DNA from: Okapia johnstoni
Lineage: Eukaryota; Chordata; Mammalia; Artiodactyla; Giraffidae
Direction: 5' to 3'
Assembly (NCBI GenBank): GCA_024291935.2
Contig: CM044322.1
Coordinates: forward strand, 69,369,405-69,433,404
Length of the DNA stretch: 64,000 nucleotides
The notes beneath the pieces are model-generated. The model was given only the letters and a program-made list of their open reading frames with translations. It had not been told where the DNA came from and searched no databases. Of this stretch, positions 10,201 through 25,200 are shown piece after piece (within the stretch, counting starts at the first letter, position 1; each line of letters begins with the position of its first letter). Both the position numbers and the translations under genes were made by a program.

Positions 10201-13200
10201 AGCCACACCTGCACCATCTGCCTCCCTGAGTTCTTTCCTGCCTCTGCTGACCTAGGGATGCTGGCAGGGCAGAGGCAGGAGAAGGCCCGCAGTACCTAGC
10301 TACTGCTGCGGCTTCCCCTTCCTAGGGGCTCACGCTGCTTGCCTCAAATCCCCTGCCACCAGGTAGACGGGGCGATTGCCTCTGCTGAGTCCCCAGGCCA
10401 AGAGGCAGGGTCTGGAGTGGCCTCTCTGTCATCCTCTCCAAACCAAGGAGGAGCAGGAAGGCTCTGTGATAAGATCCTCGGAGAACCAGGGCATTGAATT
10501 TCCTCCTACATCTCTCTCGAAAGCCCTCGAGATTTAAACTCCAGTCCCTCTACGACTGGATTTTTCTGGCGTCCATTTGGCTGATGCCCCAAAGAGCCAG
10601 TTGCCACCAAACACCAGCAGGGGGCAGGGCTCCTCCAGTGTTTCCTCTGAAGATGGCCATTCTGAACCAGCATGAAGCTGTGCCCTCTTCTCTCTGAGCT
10701 CTGCACAGTCAGGCAGGCTGCCCAGGCACATGACGTACGGACCAAGAAGGGGAGCGGGCTGCCAGCTCCCCTTGCCTAGGGCTTCCTGGGCCCCTAGTCA
10801 CTTGCGCATCATTTAACGCCTACACGAGCTTTGACACATGGGCACTAATGTCTCTACTTTATACTGAAGCTCAGAGAGGTTAAGGTTTCCCAAAGCTACA
10901 ACTTAGAAAGAGCCAGAGACTGGATCTGGGTCTCATTCCATAGCCCAGTCTGTTTCCCCAGAGCACGGACAGCCCAGGCTCTTGGCCTCACATAAGCTTG
11001 GAGGCCTCCAGAGCCGCAAAGAAAGGGGAGCGCCCTCCCGGAGAGGGGAGCCCCAGGATTCCGAGGGGGAAGAGGGGAGCCAAAGTGGAAGGGGCTGTGA
11101 GCGAGAGTGGGGGGGAGGGGCAGGGAGCGGGGGCAGACGCTCACCAGCTTCATGCCCAGGCAGTTCTTCTCCCGGGCGTTGTAGCTCTCAATCTTCTGCT
11201 TGATCTCCTGCAGAGTGGGTGGGCGCTGAGGCTCCTCAGGGGGCTTACAGTCGTTCTGGAACAGACACAGACGTAAAGGTGGACATGCGCATCGCACATG
11301 CTTTTCAGGATGAGAAAGGGAGTGACCGCTTCCTCCCAAAGCTCTCTCCAACCAAGAGTGAGTGAGCACCAGCCTTACGGAGTGAATGGGATGGACTCAG
11401 GCTGAGAACAATAGAAGGTCAAATGCCAGCTGTGATAACTGCCTGGCCGGCTACCCTGAGGAAGTGGCTGAAACCTTTCTAGGTGCCAATCTCCTCACCT
11501 GTGAAATGGGGACAATACCCCACCCTTCAGGCTTACTGCAAGACCGACGTGAAAGGGCCCGGCACACAGGCACTGGGGGTATGGATCTGCCGAATCAGCA
11601 AATCTGTTTTGCTCATTGAGGGCTGCTACAGAAAGATGCATTCAGATGCTATGGGAGATGCAAAGAAATGCAAGCCGTAGTAGTCTCCTCAAGCAAGTAA
11701 CAATACAGCTGGAGAGAGGAATGCACACATGGTCCCAGCGTATGCTGAAGGGAATGACAGCAGACTGAGGGGGCCAAGGGCACAAGGACATCAGTTCAGG
11801 CCCCAGGTCCCAGGGCTTTGCACACAATAAGTATATATATGGGCTTCCCTGGTGGCTCAGACAGCCTGTAGTGCAGGAGACCTGGGTTTGATCCTTGAGC
11901 TGGGAAGATCCCCTGGAGAAGGAAATGGCAACCCACTCCAGTATTCTTGCCTGGGAAATCCCATGGACAGAGGAGACTGTTGGGCTACAGACCATGGGGT
12001 CTCAAAGAGTCAGACACAACTGAGCAACTAATACACACACACACAGACACACACACACACACACACACACATACACACACAAATACATACACACACACAC
12101 ATAGACACACATAGACACACATATACACACATACATACACACACACACACATATACGTATTTATCAAATGAATGCGTGACTGGTGGGAGCAGGGGGCTGC
12201 AGCCTTCTCTGATAACCGAGGGGATGACTCTTCTCCGCTGGGGCACAGAGTTGGCCTGTGTTCACTGGGAGCCTCCTCCGTGCCAAGTGCTCAGTATGCA
12301 TTGTCTCAGTTAATCCTCAGAACCAAACTGCGAGATCAAGTTTATCACCCACATTTCATGGGTGAGACAACCGAGACCAAGAGTTTAGGGACCTGCCTCC
12401 AGCCCTACAGTCTGCAGAGCCACAAGGGATTCGTCTGTTCTGCTGCGTTCTTCCCACAACACCACAATGGATTCTTCTGACCGCACCCCCCGCCCCAGAC
12501 CCCCTCCAGGAAGAATGAAGCTGAGGATGTGAAGGTCAGTGTCCTTCACACTGCGCAGACAGTCCAGGGGAGAATTCTGGGGTCTAAGCAGCTCTATCCA
12601 TCTGTCAGTTCCCTGAGTTTCTCTCGAGTCCACTGCCACCCACCCTCCTGGCTTTGTCTTCATGCTGCTCCTGTGCGGCTGAGCGTGCAGGAGCCACAGT
12701 TTGCGGGAATAAACAGGTTGGTCAAAATTGGCCTAGAATTTGCCTGTCTCAGAAGTCCAGTGGACCCCAGAGTGGGTCGGGATTCTCCTTTGGCAAATGA
12801 GGAAACTGAGTCCCAGAGGGCGATCATTTTCTACAGGCTGCCATCACGTAGCACCCCAACCTGGGGGCATGTGTCTGGTTTGGCTGGGGAATTTCACAGC
12901 CACACTGCCATCACAGCATCACCCAGCTGAACATGCTGGATTCCTGGGGCAGAGCTGCCCGGTGTCGCCAGCCTGTGGGAGACAAGTCACACACACTTGG
13001 CAGGATGCCTTCACTTCCTCCTCGCACTTTCCAATCCCACAGGGCCGGTAAGACGTCAAGCTCGGGCTGCTGAGGGGAGCTGGCGTGCCTCCCACACCCG
13101 GGCCTCAGCACGGAGATGTGCTGACGTCCTTTTTCCATCACAGCATATTCCGGGGGCCTGACTGCTCCTCTCTGTACTCTTCTCTGAGGATGCTGATCAG

Positions 13201-16200
13201 AAGAGCACTGTACATCCACACACCGTCTCTTACACACTAAATATGCTGTTCCTATTTTACAGGTTACAGACAGAAGCTCAGACAGGTTAAGAAACACATG
13301 TGTGGTCCTACTGCTAGTAAGCATCTGCGTGGGGGCTGTTACCCAGTCCATCAAGTCTGCCTGATGGTGCTCGTCTCCAATCAACATGTGGTCACCGCAG
13401 GAGAGCCCACGTCTGCCACTCCCTCGGTGATCACTGAAATTCCACGCTCCCAGGCCGGGACGAGCAGCCTCCTCACCAAGACTGATACATTACTGATCTG
13501 TGAGATGTTCATCTAAGGTGTGTCTGATTGGTGGGTCCCCAGAAGCCTTAGGACTGGGGGGCCACCATGTCACCTGTGAAGATGTCAAGGAGGGACTCCC
13601 GTCTCCCGGCGGGAGGCACCAGGATTCCAGGAAAGGGCTCACCCGTCTCCTATGTAGCCACTCAGATCCCTGGGACAGGACCCTGAGTCCATCGAGGACC
13701 ACCCAGGAGAAGTAGTCCCCGGGGGACTCCCTTCTGCTGGAGGGGAGCAGCAGGTGGTGTGAGCCGTACATCCATCTTCATTCGCTGTCGACTTGTTCCC
13801 CAGGGACCCTCACAGTGAAGCATCTCATTCCTCATCCCTCCCTGCTTAGTTTCTGGAGGCCTCATCCCAGCCCCCAACCCGCTGGGCACCTCTCTATGGG
13901 GCTGGGTGTGCGTGCTGCCCTCTGGGAGCTTCTAGTCAGAAAGACCAGCGTCCAGTTATTATTACACATGCTCCATTCTGTTCATCTACGAAACGTGCAG
14001 GCTCTTGCTCCTTAGGGGTTAACAGCCTTCTCAGGCTCCTCTATAAAAAAGAGTTAAGTGATGGAGAGAAAACTGCAGAAGCTCCTAGAAGATCTCTCTT
14101 GGTTTCCAAATGAGCTACAGCCATTTCCCTGTTAGAAAGGGCAGCTGCATCATGGCTTTCAAAGGCCAGTATTCCAGCCTGTTTTTGAACAGTAAGAGTC
14201 AGAGCTGCCTTAACCTAAAGATTTTCCTTCCTGTTCTCTTTCCCTTCAGCAGATAACCCATCTATCCCCCGCTTCCCACCACAAACCTCGGGAAGTGACG
14301 CAAGCCGCTGTGGGCACCCTCTGCAGGACTGACACAGAACACAACCATCCTGCTTCCCACCCGGTCCGGGAGTGCCAGGAGCCCTGTCTGGCTGGCACTC
14401 TGAATCTGCCACCCTCAGAGGGCAGCACCCCAGGCTGCTGCCCACACCAGAGCTGGCAGACAAGATCTAACCTGAGGACTGAATGAATTGGCTCCCAAAG
14501 CACGCCAGTCAATCAGCCAGCCAGCCACCGCCAGGACCGTCCACTCCCTGTTCCCATTCCAGAGATGGTAGAAAATCTAGACCAGTGCTTCTTAAACTTG
14601 GCTGCACGCGGATGCCTCTGGGGGAGCCTCACAAACACAACACCTGGGCTCCCTCCTGGAGGTTCTGATTTAAGTGATCTGGGGTGCAGCCTGGGTAGAC
14701 GGATTTTAAAAGTCTCCCAGGCGACACTAACGTGCAGCAGTGTTGGAGAACTCCCAGGCAATTTCAGACCTCCAGGGTCCCCATCCAGCAGCAGGGTTAA
14801 CACTTTGGCACCCACAGATACCCAATGCCCCCAAGGTTTACCAAGAAGGCAATGTCCAGTGTCTGCAGTCTTCAGAGGGTAAGTCAAAGACCCCACTTTC
14901 TATTCACCTGCTGAATTCTCAGGTCCTCAAAGTGAAAGATTTGCCTCCATCTATGGATACGAAGCTAGAAACCAGACAGACGGTTTTGTTTCCAGGGGTG
15001 GCCCAAGATGGAGACAGAATGGGAAATTGACTCTGTTATAGTTTTAAAGATACAGGCATTGTCCTGTGAGGTGTCTCTCCTAGGAGGCTGACACATCTCG
15101 GTGTCTCTGGCATGGATGCTCTGATTAAGCTCCTGGCAGATGGTTGAGCTCTTTCTAATGCATCCAGTACATCCAGGGCACTGGTGAAAGCAGATTTGTG
15201 TTCCTAGGTCCTAAGCCATGGAAAGGGCGGTGTCCTCTCTTAACTCTCAGGGTTATTGTGGTACAGCCAGGTGAAGAGGCTCAGTGCTAGGCCTCATAGT
15301 GGAGAAACGTCCTGAAACAGTGATCCTCAAACTTTGCAATTTAAGTACCCATTACACCAAAAAAAGAGAGGACCATCCTCTGGTGGTCTAGGGCCCATCT
15401 CAGAGCAGATTTATGCCAAGCTGAATTTTACTTTAAGAAAAAAACCCAAACGCCGGCTAATCTTGTGTTTCGATCAATGATATAAAGACTTAATTTGGGT
15501 CACTGGGAAGTGACCCAGTGAGCTGAGAAGACTCTGAGTGAAGCCGGTGGCCTTTAGTCTCCCCTGCTGAGCACAGGGAACCCCACAGAGCCCCAGCAAC
15601 GAGGGGCACTGCCAGAGTGAGGAGTGGGCTGAGGAGAACCTGCTGGAGCCATCAGATACATTCAGGCCCTCTTTTTTTTTCTGGACCTAAATCTCACAAA
15701 CCACATTTTTTTTTTTGCCAGAAATTTCACTTTCCTTGTTTTTAAACTTGTCAGCCTCTTCTTGCACACTGCTTTCACCATCTTACTCCCGTCTGTCTGA
15801 AGTCCCTCAGCTGTCAAGGCCTCCCTGATTGCCTCAGCCCTGAATGATAACAATGATGCTTTGCTGTTATTTACTGCCTAGCTCTGTGCAGGTACTGTTC
15901 TTCTCACTTAGTCTGCACTGTTAGCTCATTTCACTCCCACCACAAGTTTATGAGGAAAGTACTATTATTACGCTCATTTCACAGATGAGGAAACAGAGCC
16001 CCAGGAAGTTTAAAGCTAACCCACATTCAAAGCTAACACTATACTGTCCTACACTTGAATACCCATCTACTTATATCAACCTCCGAATAGACCACCCAGC
16101 TTGGTTTTTCTTCCCAACTAGACTGAAGCTCCCTAATGACTTACACCATACTTAGGTCTCTTCTCTACGCCAGGTGGCCCTGGGCACAAAGCAGATAATA

Positions 16201-19200
16201 AATGTTTTCTCAAGAACCTTCAATGGGCCCATTCCTATGTGGGGAGAAAACAGTCTCACTTTCTGCTAGGAATTACAGTGCAGTGAGTCTTGTATTGCAA
16301 TCTGGACTGAGTTCTGTGAGAGAAGCACCCATCTTCTCCACCGTGGAATCCCAGAGCTGAGTTCCAGCTTGGCACAGGTTAGAGGCTCAGGCAACACCTA
16401 CAGGATGAGCACAAACCTGTGTTCAGATTCTGACTCCCACTGCTAACAAAGTGATCTTGAGAGAGTTGGATCATGTCTTTAAGCCTTAGCTTCCTCATCT
16501 GTGTAAATCATTTATTGCCTCATAGGACTGAAGTAAAGGTAAAGCCAAATGAAATAGGGGGTATCCTGGAAATGATCAAACCCGTCCAAAGACAAGCGCT
16601 CTATTACTCCAGGCATACAAAGTCCCACCTCTGTGAGCCAATCTCATTTCTCACTTTCCTGGAGCACTCCCTTTGGACTGGCCTACGTGCCATAGGGTTT
16701 GTTCATTCCTTTCTCTACACTAGTGCTTAGCAAATTTTCTGTAAAGGGCCATGCAGCAAATATTTCAGGCTCTGCAATATATCTAGTCTCCACTACTACT
16801 CACCTCTGCCATGGTAGCAGAGAGTGATCATAGAATGAGTGTAGTTTCAGTAAAGCTTTATTTGCGGATTCTGGCCCATGGACAGTAGTCTGCCACCTCT
16901 GTTCTACTCTGTTGTCTGTGTGGTCTCTCTGCCTAGAACACACAACCCCCACCCCCCCAAGTTCCACGTTCTCTGTGGAGGACGTTTCTCAGGCTCGCTG
17001 CGATCTCCTCATTCTCTGCTCTCCTCATCTCTTAGATCCCTGACACCTTAATTTCCCAATGGAGAAAGGCACATACAGGTTTGTACTGGTCCCCATCTTT
17101 CTCCTGATAGCATGGTTGTATCGAGAAGCAGGTGTTTCCAGTGTATTTATTTCCTCCCAGCACCAGTGGATGGGCCGTTGATAACTTCACTCTCACTTGT
17201 GGACACTGTCCACAAGTAGAAAAAAGCTTTTCACTTTATCGGTGTTCTCTCTTTCCACCCTTCCCTCAAGAGGAGGTAGCAAGTTGGCTGAGGAAAGGTA
17301 CAGGTGCACTCACCACTGGCTCAGAGACACTCCCAGCCCCCAGCCCCACGACCTCAAAGCCTCAGATTCCTGTCACAGCAAACCTGCAAATCCCCACATG
17401 CCATGGACCTCTGCAGCTGCGTGCTAACGTTACCTCCACCACTGCAAGAACCTGTGGAGGTGCCTTCACAGCCTGTATGGCTACTTTAGCATCTAATTAT
17501 ATGCTGCCTTTTATTGTTCAATTATTGTTCCACATGTGTTAATCCCAACTGTCCAGTTAGACGCTCCCTGGAGGGAATCAGATGTGATATCTGGCAATTA
17601 TTCTTTTTTTGCATCCCCTGCAGGGGCTCAGTGGAGAACTAGGCTGACCTTCAAGGACCTGACAGATAAATAAATACCTGTTGATTGAGCGGCAGGGAAA
17701 GAGTGGACTAGCTAAGGTGATACTCAGCCCGGCATGGATACCAGTCAGGTCCAGGAGCACCTCACACTGATCTGCACCGCGAGAAGGTGTGGGCTGTGTG
17801 GGGTTGCAGGCTTTGGTGGGAAGCTGTCAGCTCTTGGCAGTTTCTTGCTGAGGATGAACACAAGACCATTAAATGACCTGTGACCTCTGGTGAGTCACTT
17901 CCCCTCCCAGGGCCTCAGTTTCCTCATCTGAGAGATCATGAAGCCAGACCAGAGAAGCTCTAAGGCCCCTCTGCAACTCTAAGATTTTTACACAGAAGGT
18001 AGGATAGGGTGGTTTCTTTCATCACTGCTTCCTCTTCTGCTTCAGAGAACTGGGTGTGGGCTGGGGGCCTCTGGCGGGGAGTGCTGGGGCTGGATGGTCT
18101 GAGCCGCAGCAGTGATGACAGGTCTACAGCTGCACTCAGAACCTGCCTAACGTTTCTCCATGACTTGACTTTGCTCCTTACTTGCCACTGGCTTCTCTAT
18201 GTGTCTGCCAGACCCTATGCTGCCCAAGTTCGAGTAGGTCCACACTTTCTGAAGTCACACAGTTCAAGAAAGCAAAACAAAAACTCTCCCGGAAGCTGGT
18301 CACCATGAGCCTTTGCCACATTTCCTCTTTCTTAGCTCTTAGAAAATCTGTCAGCAGCAATTCTTTTGCCTCTTGGGTGGAAACCATCTCCAGCCTCCGT
18401 CTGGGAAGAGAGCCTCTGGCAGCCGCTGCAGGGGAATGACCACCTATAGACGTCTTCTGCTCTGGTCTGCTGCCCACAGCTGGCCTGACCCCAACCCTGG
18501 GGTCTCCACTCAGCTCATCCTAAGAAGGAACCTCTGAAGGAACAGGGCAGGCACCTGCCGGCCGGACTGGGTTCAGAACACCCTGCTCGACGCCCAGATC
18601 ACATTCAAGGCTCACTGGCCCCTTTGTGATAGCCTAAATCAAATGGGAAAGAAGAAGCCTGGTGGGGCTTCACCACAGGGACCCCTCCCATGTCCTGATG
18701 AGCTGGGTTCCCAGCCCCACCCATAGAGTGGGTTGATTCTCACAAGTTCCTCTATGGAGCTGTCCAGTGTTCCGAAGTAAAAGAACCAGAAACTCCTAAA
18801 CTATGGTCCCTGACAGATTAGTCCCAAAAGGGGAAGGCGAGAAGGAAGCATGTGTCAGTTGCTCAGTCATGTTTGACTCTTTGTGACCCCATGGACTATA
18901 GCCCTCCAGGCTCCTCTGTCCATAGGATTCTCTAGGCAAGAATACTGGAGTGGGTTGCCAGTTCCTTCTCCAGGGGATCTTCCTGACCCAGGGATCAAAC
19001 CCGGGCCTCCCACATTGCAGGCAGATTCTTTACCATCTGAGCCAGCAGGGACATGGAGCCATCTGAACAACCAGAAAGTAAAAGTGAAGTCGCTCAGTAG
19101 TCTACGACTCTTTGCAACCCCATGACTGTAGCCCACCAGGCTCTGCTGTCCATGGGATTCTCCAGGCAAGAATACTGGAGTGGGTTGCCATTTCCTTTTC

Positions 19201-22200
19201 CAGGGGATCTTCCCAACCCAGGGATTGAACCTGGGTCTTCTGCATTGCAGGCAGACTCTACCCTCTGAGCCACTAGGAAGCCTAACAAGCAGAACAAGCA
19301 GAACCATGTGGAATTTGAGTTGCTTTGGGGGGAGATAGAGGAGAAGCAATTAAAAAAAAAAAAACAGAGAGAAGGAAACTAGAAAGAGACTGAACTCACC
19401 AAAGACAAAATATGGAGCAGATGGTCAATGTAGACAGTCAGCCAACAGTGACTGATTGAATTGCTCATGGGTTGGGGACTGTGAAAGGCACCTTGGGACA
19501 TGAAACTGATGGGTTGTGGTTCCCATCCTTGGAGCCCACTGGTTATCGGAAGAGGGAAGACAGAGACGCGCATCCTGTGGACACCAGAGGAAGCATGGAG
19601 CAAGCTGGGACCAGCCTGGGTGCAATCCAGGCAGCCCAGCCCAGCCCAGCTCCGAGTACGGGTGTCCTGCTCATGGACTCTGGGCTGCCAGCATGTCCTG
19701 GAGCCATCATGGTGACCCTCATGTTTTCACATGGCCCTCTCAGTCTACAGACAGGAGCAGGCCATCTGAGGTAGCAGGAGCCCCATGCAGGAGGCTGGGA
19801 GAGCCCTGTGCCTGGGAGCTGAGGTGTTTCAATTCAGGCCTGCAGTTGCCTCATCATCTTAGTGAGGCATTCTCGGGGTTCACGGTTCACGGTCATAATC
19901 TCATTTAGTCCTCAAAATGAGGGACGTATGTTGCTACCCACTGAACCATGTTGTCGGCCTCTGCCAGCCATACCCTTGGTCGTCTGTGAACGTGGGCAAG
20001 TCAATCTCACTGAGACTCAGGTTGCTTTGCCTGAGAAATGCAGATAAGCAGGTCTTCTTTATACATTTTTTGCAGAGATAGACTGAGATTGCACATCTGG
20101 AAGGGCTTAGCACAATATAAGTACACAGTAAGCACTCAATGGATGGCACCCAGCACGCAGCCATGGAACGCACCAGCAGGCTCAGTAGTCATACATCTGG
20201 AGGGCAAAGGGAAGTTTGGTTGTGGGGACTGAACCCACGTGGAGTCCTCTTCCTCTGACCCTGGACCCCCAACAGGCCTTTCAGTCTGGCCCACTTTATC
20301 ACTCTTGGGTGTCTACTTTCCTTTTCAGGCTTTTCTCCAGAAAAAGGTATTGGAAATTATATGTTATGGTTGCTATAAGGACAAATATATTAATGTCACA
20401 AAAAGTACTTTCTTCAACTTAAAAGTTCATTTTTTTCCTTCTGATTTTAAAAAGAATTAAAGTATTTTTGTGGGCTCCTCAAATATTTCAGGCCCCTGGA
20501 TAAGCAGGGGGTGCCTTCAGTTCGAGTCCCAGGTAGGGTGACCAGCTGTCCCAGTTTGCTTGGAACTGAGTTTTCTCAGGATGTGGGACTTTCAGTGCAA
20601 AATCAGGAAAGTCCTGGGAAAACCCCAGCCCCTAGGACCCCCTCTCAGTTCTATAGGGCCTCCCTCCCTCTCTTTCTCTCTCTCTTGCAGGCCCCAGGAC
20701 GCTGCTTGTTCTTCTGTCCTCTGTAAAGCTGCATCCTTGTACTCCACCCTGGAGGTGTTCCTGACAGGCCCTTCCCCTGCCCCACCCCCAGCCTGGCCTG
20801 GACACAGGTGTGCTGGCTTCCTCTCAAGATCAGCACACATCCCTGCAGCTTGGACACAGAATGGAAGCTTCGTAAGGGCAGAGACAACCTTGTTCACAGA
20901 CACAATTCCTAGAACGGCACCTGGCACACAGGAGGGCCCGTTAAATATTTGCTTAATGAATAAAACACCAAGAAGCAATAAGACACACACGTCCACATAC
21001 ACACAAAACCCCAAAAACAAAGCTAGGGAAATGAAAGATTCCAGAATTGTCTAAGGGGCCTAGAGGATTCCTGCTCCATGGCACTATCTATTTACTCTTG
21101 GGACAATAACTAGAAATCAGAGGAGACGCCTACACTCTATATCTGAGGGTAGATGATGCAAACTCCTTCCATTTCTGTTCTCCCCTCTCCTGGGCCTTCA
21201 TGAAGCAGGCCCCTCTTTGTAGCTCAGGGGTCTAAAGTGTGAATCCAGGCAGAATAGGGTGACACCCACTCGGCTTCAGTGGCCATGGGAATTTTCCCTT
21301 GGGTCATTCTCTTGTGCCCTTAAGAGTTTCTAGGACATGAGAAAGTCTATTTTTCAGTTAGTCTTCCTCACTGAATTTCCTTCTAGGTCCCTGTCTCCTC
21401 TCAGTCTCCCTGACATCTTAGTTTGATCATTCAGGATGAGAGGTTTTTCTCTTCATCTGAGAGAGAATTTGCTCCCCCTGGAACTGACATATCTTTTGGG
21501 GATACTTTCCTTAATCCTTCACTTCTATCTAGAATTAGTGGATTCTTCAATAACAGCAGCTTGTGCCCAATTATTCCAGCACTGGCTTCATCTTCTATAT
21601 AGTAGCATGAGTCATGTCTAAGCCTTTCTCTGCCAGCAGACCATGAGCACCCCAATGCCAGGATTCGTACCATTTCCATCTCTGTATTCCCAGAGAAACC
21701 AGGACTAGAGCACTGCGGAGTGAATCAGGGAAGATGGTGGGCAGGGTGTGTGAGTGGGTCCCCATACTTCGGCCTAGAATTCAGTCCCTTCAAAGACTGG
21801 ACTTGGCTCTTTTAGAGTCAATTTAAAGAGGATTCCATTGAAAATCATATGTCTGATGAGGGAATCAAGATCCAGAATATATAAAGAGCCCCTATAATTC
21901 ACAACAGAAAAACAACAGCCCCATTAAAAATGGACAAAGGACTTGAATAGTTACTTCTCAAAAGGAGATATACAAATGACCAATAGGCAGATGAAAAGAT
22001 ATTTGACATCACCAGTCATTAGGGAAATGCAAATCAAAACCACAATGAGATACAATCTCACACCTATTAGGGTGTCTATTAGCAAAAACACAGAAAAATA
22101 ATAACCTGTGTACACTGCTGGTGGGAATGGAAAATGGTGTAGCTGCTAGGAAAAATGGTATGGTAGTCCTCAAAAGATTAAACATGAAATTACCATATTA

Positions 22201-25200
22201 TCCAGCAATTCCACTTCTGAGTATAAACCCAAAGAAGTGAAAGCAGGACCTGAACAGAGATTTGCACACTCATGTTCATAGTAGCACAGCTCTCAATAGC
22301 CAAGACGTGGAAGCAACCCATTGATGGACAGCTGGATAAACAGTGGAATATTACTCATCCATAAAAAGGAAGGAAATTCTGACACATACTACAACACGGA
22401 TGGACCTTGACAACATCATGCTAAGTGAAAGAAGCCAGTCAAAAAGACAAACACCTTATGATTCCACTTATATGAGGTTCCTAGAGTAATCAAAGAGACA
22501 GAAAGTAGAAGAGTGGTTGTCAGGCACTGTGGGGAGGGAGCAAACAGGAGTTATGGTCTAATGGGTACAGAAGTCTAATGGGTACAGAGTTCAGAAGATG
22601 CGAAAGTTCCAGAAAGGATGGTGACAATGGTGGTACAATCATGTGAAGGTGCTTAATGCCACAGAAATACACACTTAGAAATGGTTAAAATGGTAATATA
22701 TATATGTTTTATATATATATATTATTATTACAATAAAATAAAAAGATTCACAATATGTAAGGCAAATGCTAACAAGTATGAAAGGGGAAATTAAAAGTAA
22801 CACAATAATAGTGGGAGGCTTTAATACCCCACTCACACCTATGGATAGATCAACTAAACAGAAAATTAGCAAGGAAACACAAACTTTAAATGATACAATG
22901 GACCAGTTAGACCTAATTGATATCTATAGGACATTCCACCCCAAAACAATGAATTTCACCTTTTTCTTAAGTGCACACGGAACATTCTCCAGGATAGGTC
23001 ACATCTTGGGCCATATTTCTAGCCTTGGTAAATTTAAAAAAATTGAAATCATTTCAAGCATCTTTTCTGACCACAATGCAGTAAGATTAGATGTCAACTA
23101 CAGGAAAAAAAAAACTGTTAAAAATACAAACATATTGAGGCTAAACAACACGCTTCTGAATAACCAACAAATCACAGAAGAAATCAAAAAAGGAATCAAA
23201 ATATGCATAGAAATGAATGAAAATAAAAACACGATAATCCAAAACCTATGGGATTCAGTAAAAGCAGTGCTAAGGGAAAGGTTCATAGCAGTACAGGCTT
23301 ACCCCAAAAAACAAGAGAAAAACCAAATAGATAACCTAACTTTACACCTAAAGCAACTAGAAAAAGAAGAAATGAAGAACCCCAGGGTTAGTAGAAGATA
23401 AGAAATCATAAAAATCAGGGCAGAAATAAATTAAAAAGAAACAAAGGCGACTATAGCAAAAATCAACAAAACTAAAAGCTGGTTCTTTGAGAAGATAAAT
23501 AAAATAGACAAACCATTAGCCAGACTCATCAAAAAAAAAAAAAAGGGAGAAGAATCAAACCAACAAAATTAGAAATGAAAATGGAGAAATCACAACAGAC
23601 AACACAGAAATACAAAGGATCATAAGGGACTACTATCAGCAACTATATGCCAATAAAATGGACAACTTGGAAGAAATGGATGAATTCTTAGAAAAGTGTA
23701 ACCTTCCAAAACTGAACCAGGAAGAAACAGAAAATCTTAACAGACCCATCACAAGCATGGAAATAGAAACTGTAATAAAAAATCTTCCAACAAATAAAAG
23801 CCTAGGACCAGATGGCTTCATAGGTGAATTCTACCAAAAATTTAGAGAAGAGCTAACACCTATCCTACTCAAGCTCTTCCAGAAAATTGCAGAGGAAGGT
23901 AAACTGCCAAACTCATTCTATGAGGCCACCATTACCCTAATACCAAAACCAGACAAAGATGCCACATAAAAAGAAAACTACAGACCAATATCACTGATAT
24001 TGGTGATATGCAATATCACCAATTAACAAAATTGTAGCAAACAATTTAAAAAGAAGATTCCAAAGGCAGGGGAACCAGGAGGCCATGTAACCAGCTGGAG
24101 TCATCTGGTTCTTTAAAGTTAGGAGTGTCTTTTACTTCCTCTATCCCAGGAAAATGAGGACTCAATCCTACTTCTAAGCAAGTGGGGCCTCCTCTCAGGA
24201 CTTCTGGGACCAGTCTCTTTTCTTAGGCCTGGCCACTCTCCTGTCAGATGCACTGAGAAATGGCTGAAGCCTCGGGGTGATCTGGACAGCCCCCTCTGCT
24301 CAGAGGAGTCGCTGCAGCCAGGAGAGGGTCACACAGCTTCTTAGCTGATCCTCCAGAGGGGAGCTCGGGCACAACCCAGAAGCCTGGGCTCAGGGATCTG
24401 AAACGGGCCTTGAGATGAACGGTCCCATCACCCACACTGTGGAAACCTGAGTCATGGGGTGACTCCAGTAGCGGGCACTTCCCATCTGCTTCAGATGCTC
24501 TGCCCCAAGCCTGTCACGGCTGGCCTCTGGCAAGAAGCAACCTGGCTTTGCTAGCTCATACACACCCAGAGAGGTGGCTGCAACAGGAAAAGGAAGATTT
24601 GGGGCAACACAGTTTCTGCAGGACACAGAGTTGTGGGGTTCTCTTGAAGTCACCAAGCTGGGAGCTGGGGATTGGCTGGCCGTCAAAGTTCCCCATCCCC
24701 ATCACAGGATCCTTTCCTTGCTCTCACCTAGTGACGTCTCTGCACACGAAGGCTTTGAACACAGGGTTTCTCCGCTTCTAGGACTCCGTGTGCTCTGAGA
24801 GCCCTGCAGAGTCCCTGGGCCATGAGAGATGGGTGGCTCTAGGAGTCCAGCTCATGTGTTCTTTTTTAAGAATTTTTTTTTTGAACAAAGACCATTTTTA
24901 AAGTCTTTATTGAATTTGTTGATATTGCTTGTTTTATGTTTTGGTGTTTTGGCCACGAGGCATGTGGGATCTTAGCTTCCTGATCAAGGATCAAACCCTC
25001 CCCCCCTGCACTGGAAGGTGAAATCATAACCACTGGACCACGAGGGAAGTTCCCTAGCTCATGTGTTCTAATCACAGGCCCCTTCCCAGGACACGGGCAC
25101 CAGGACAGAAGGCGCCCCTTCTCCCAAAATGTGCTGGGCAGGGCATCCAGTGCCATAGATGATTCAGAGAATTTCAGGGTGGTGAGCAGCACGTGGGAGC

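Noticed and set aside
15662..15853. A basic 63-residue - frame resembling a ribosomal-type tail ([20 protein letters not shown])
   Set aside because: The lysines and phenylalanines come from T-runs on the + strand. No match to a ribosomal protein I can recall and no flanking similarity.
22766..23401. A 211-codon + frame as a host gene
   Set aside because: Its content is the L1 endonuclease domain, and the reading frame is broken downstream. It is a retrotransposon remnant.
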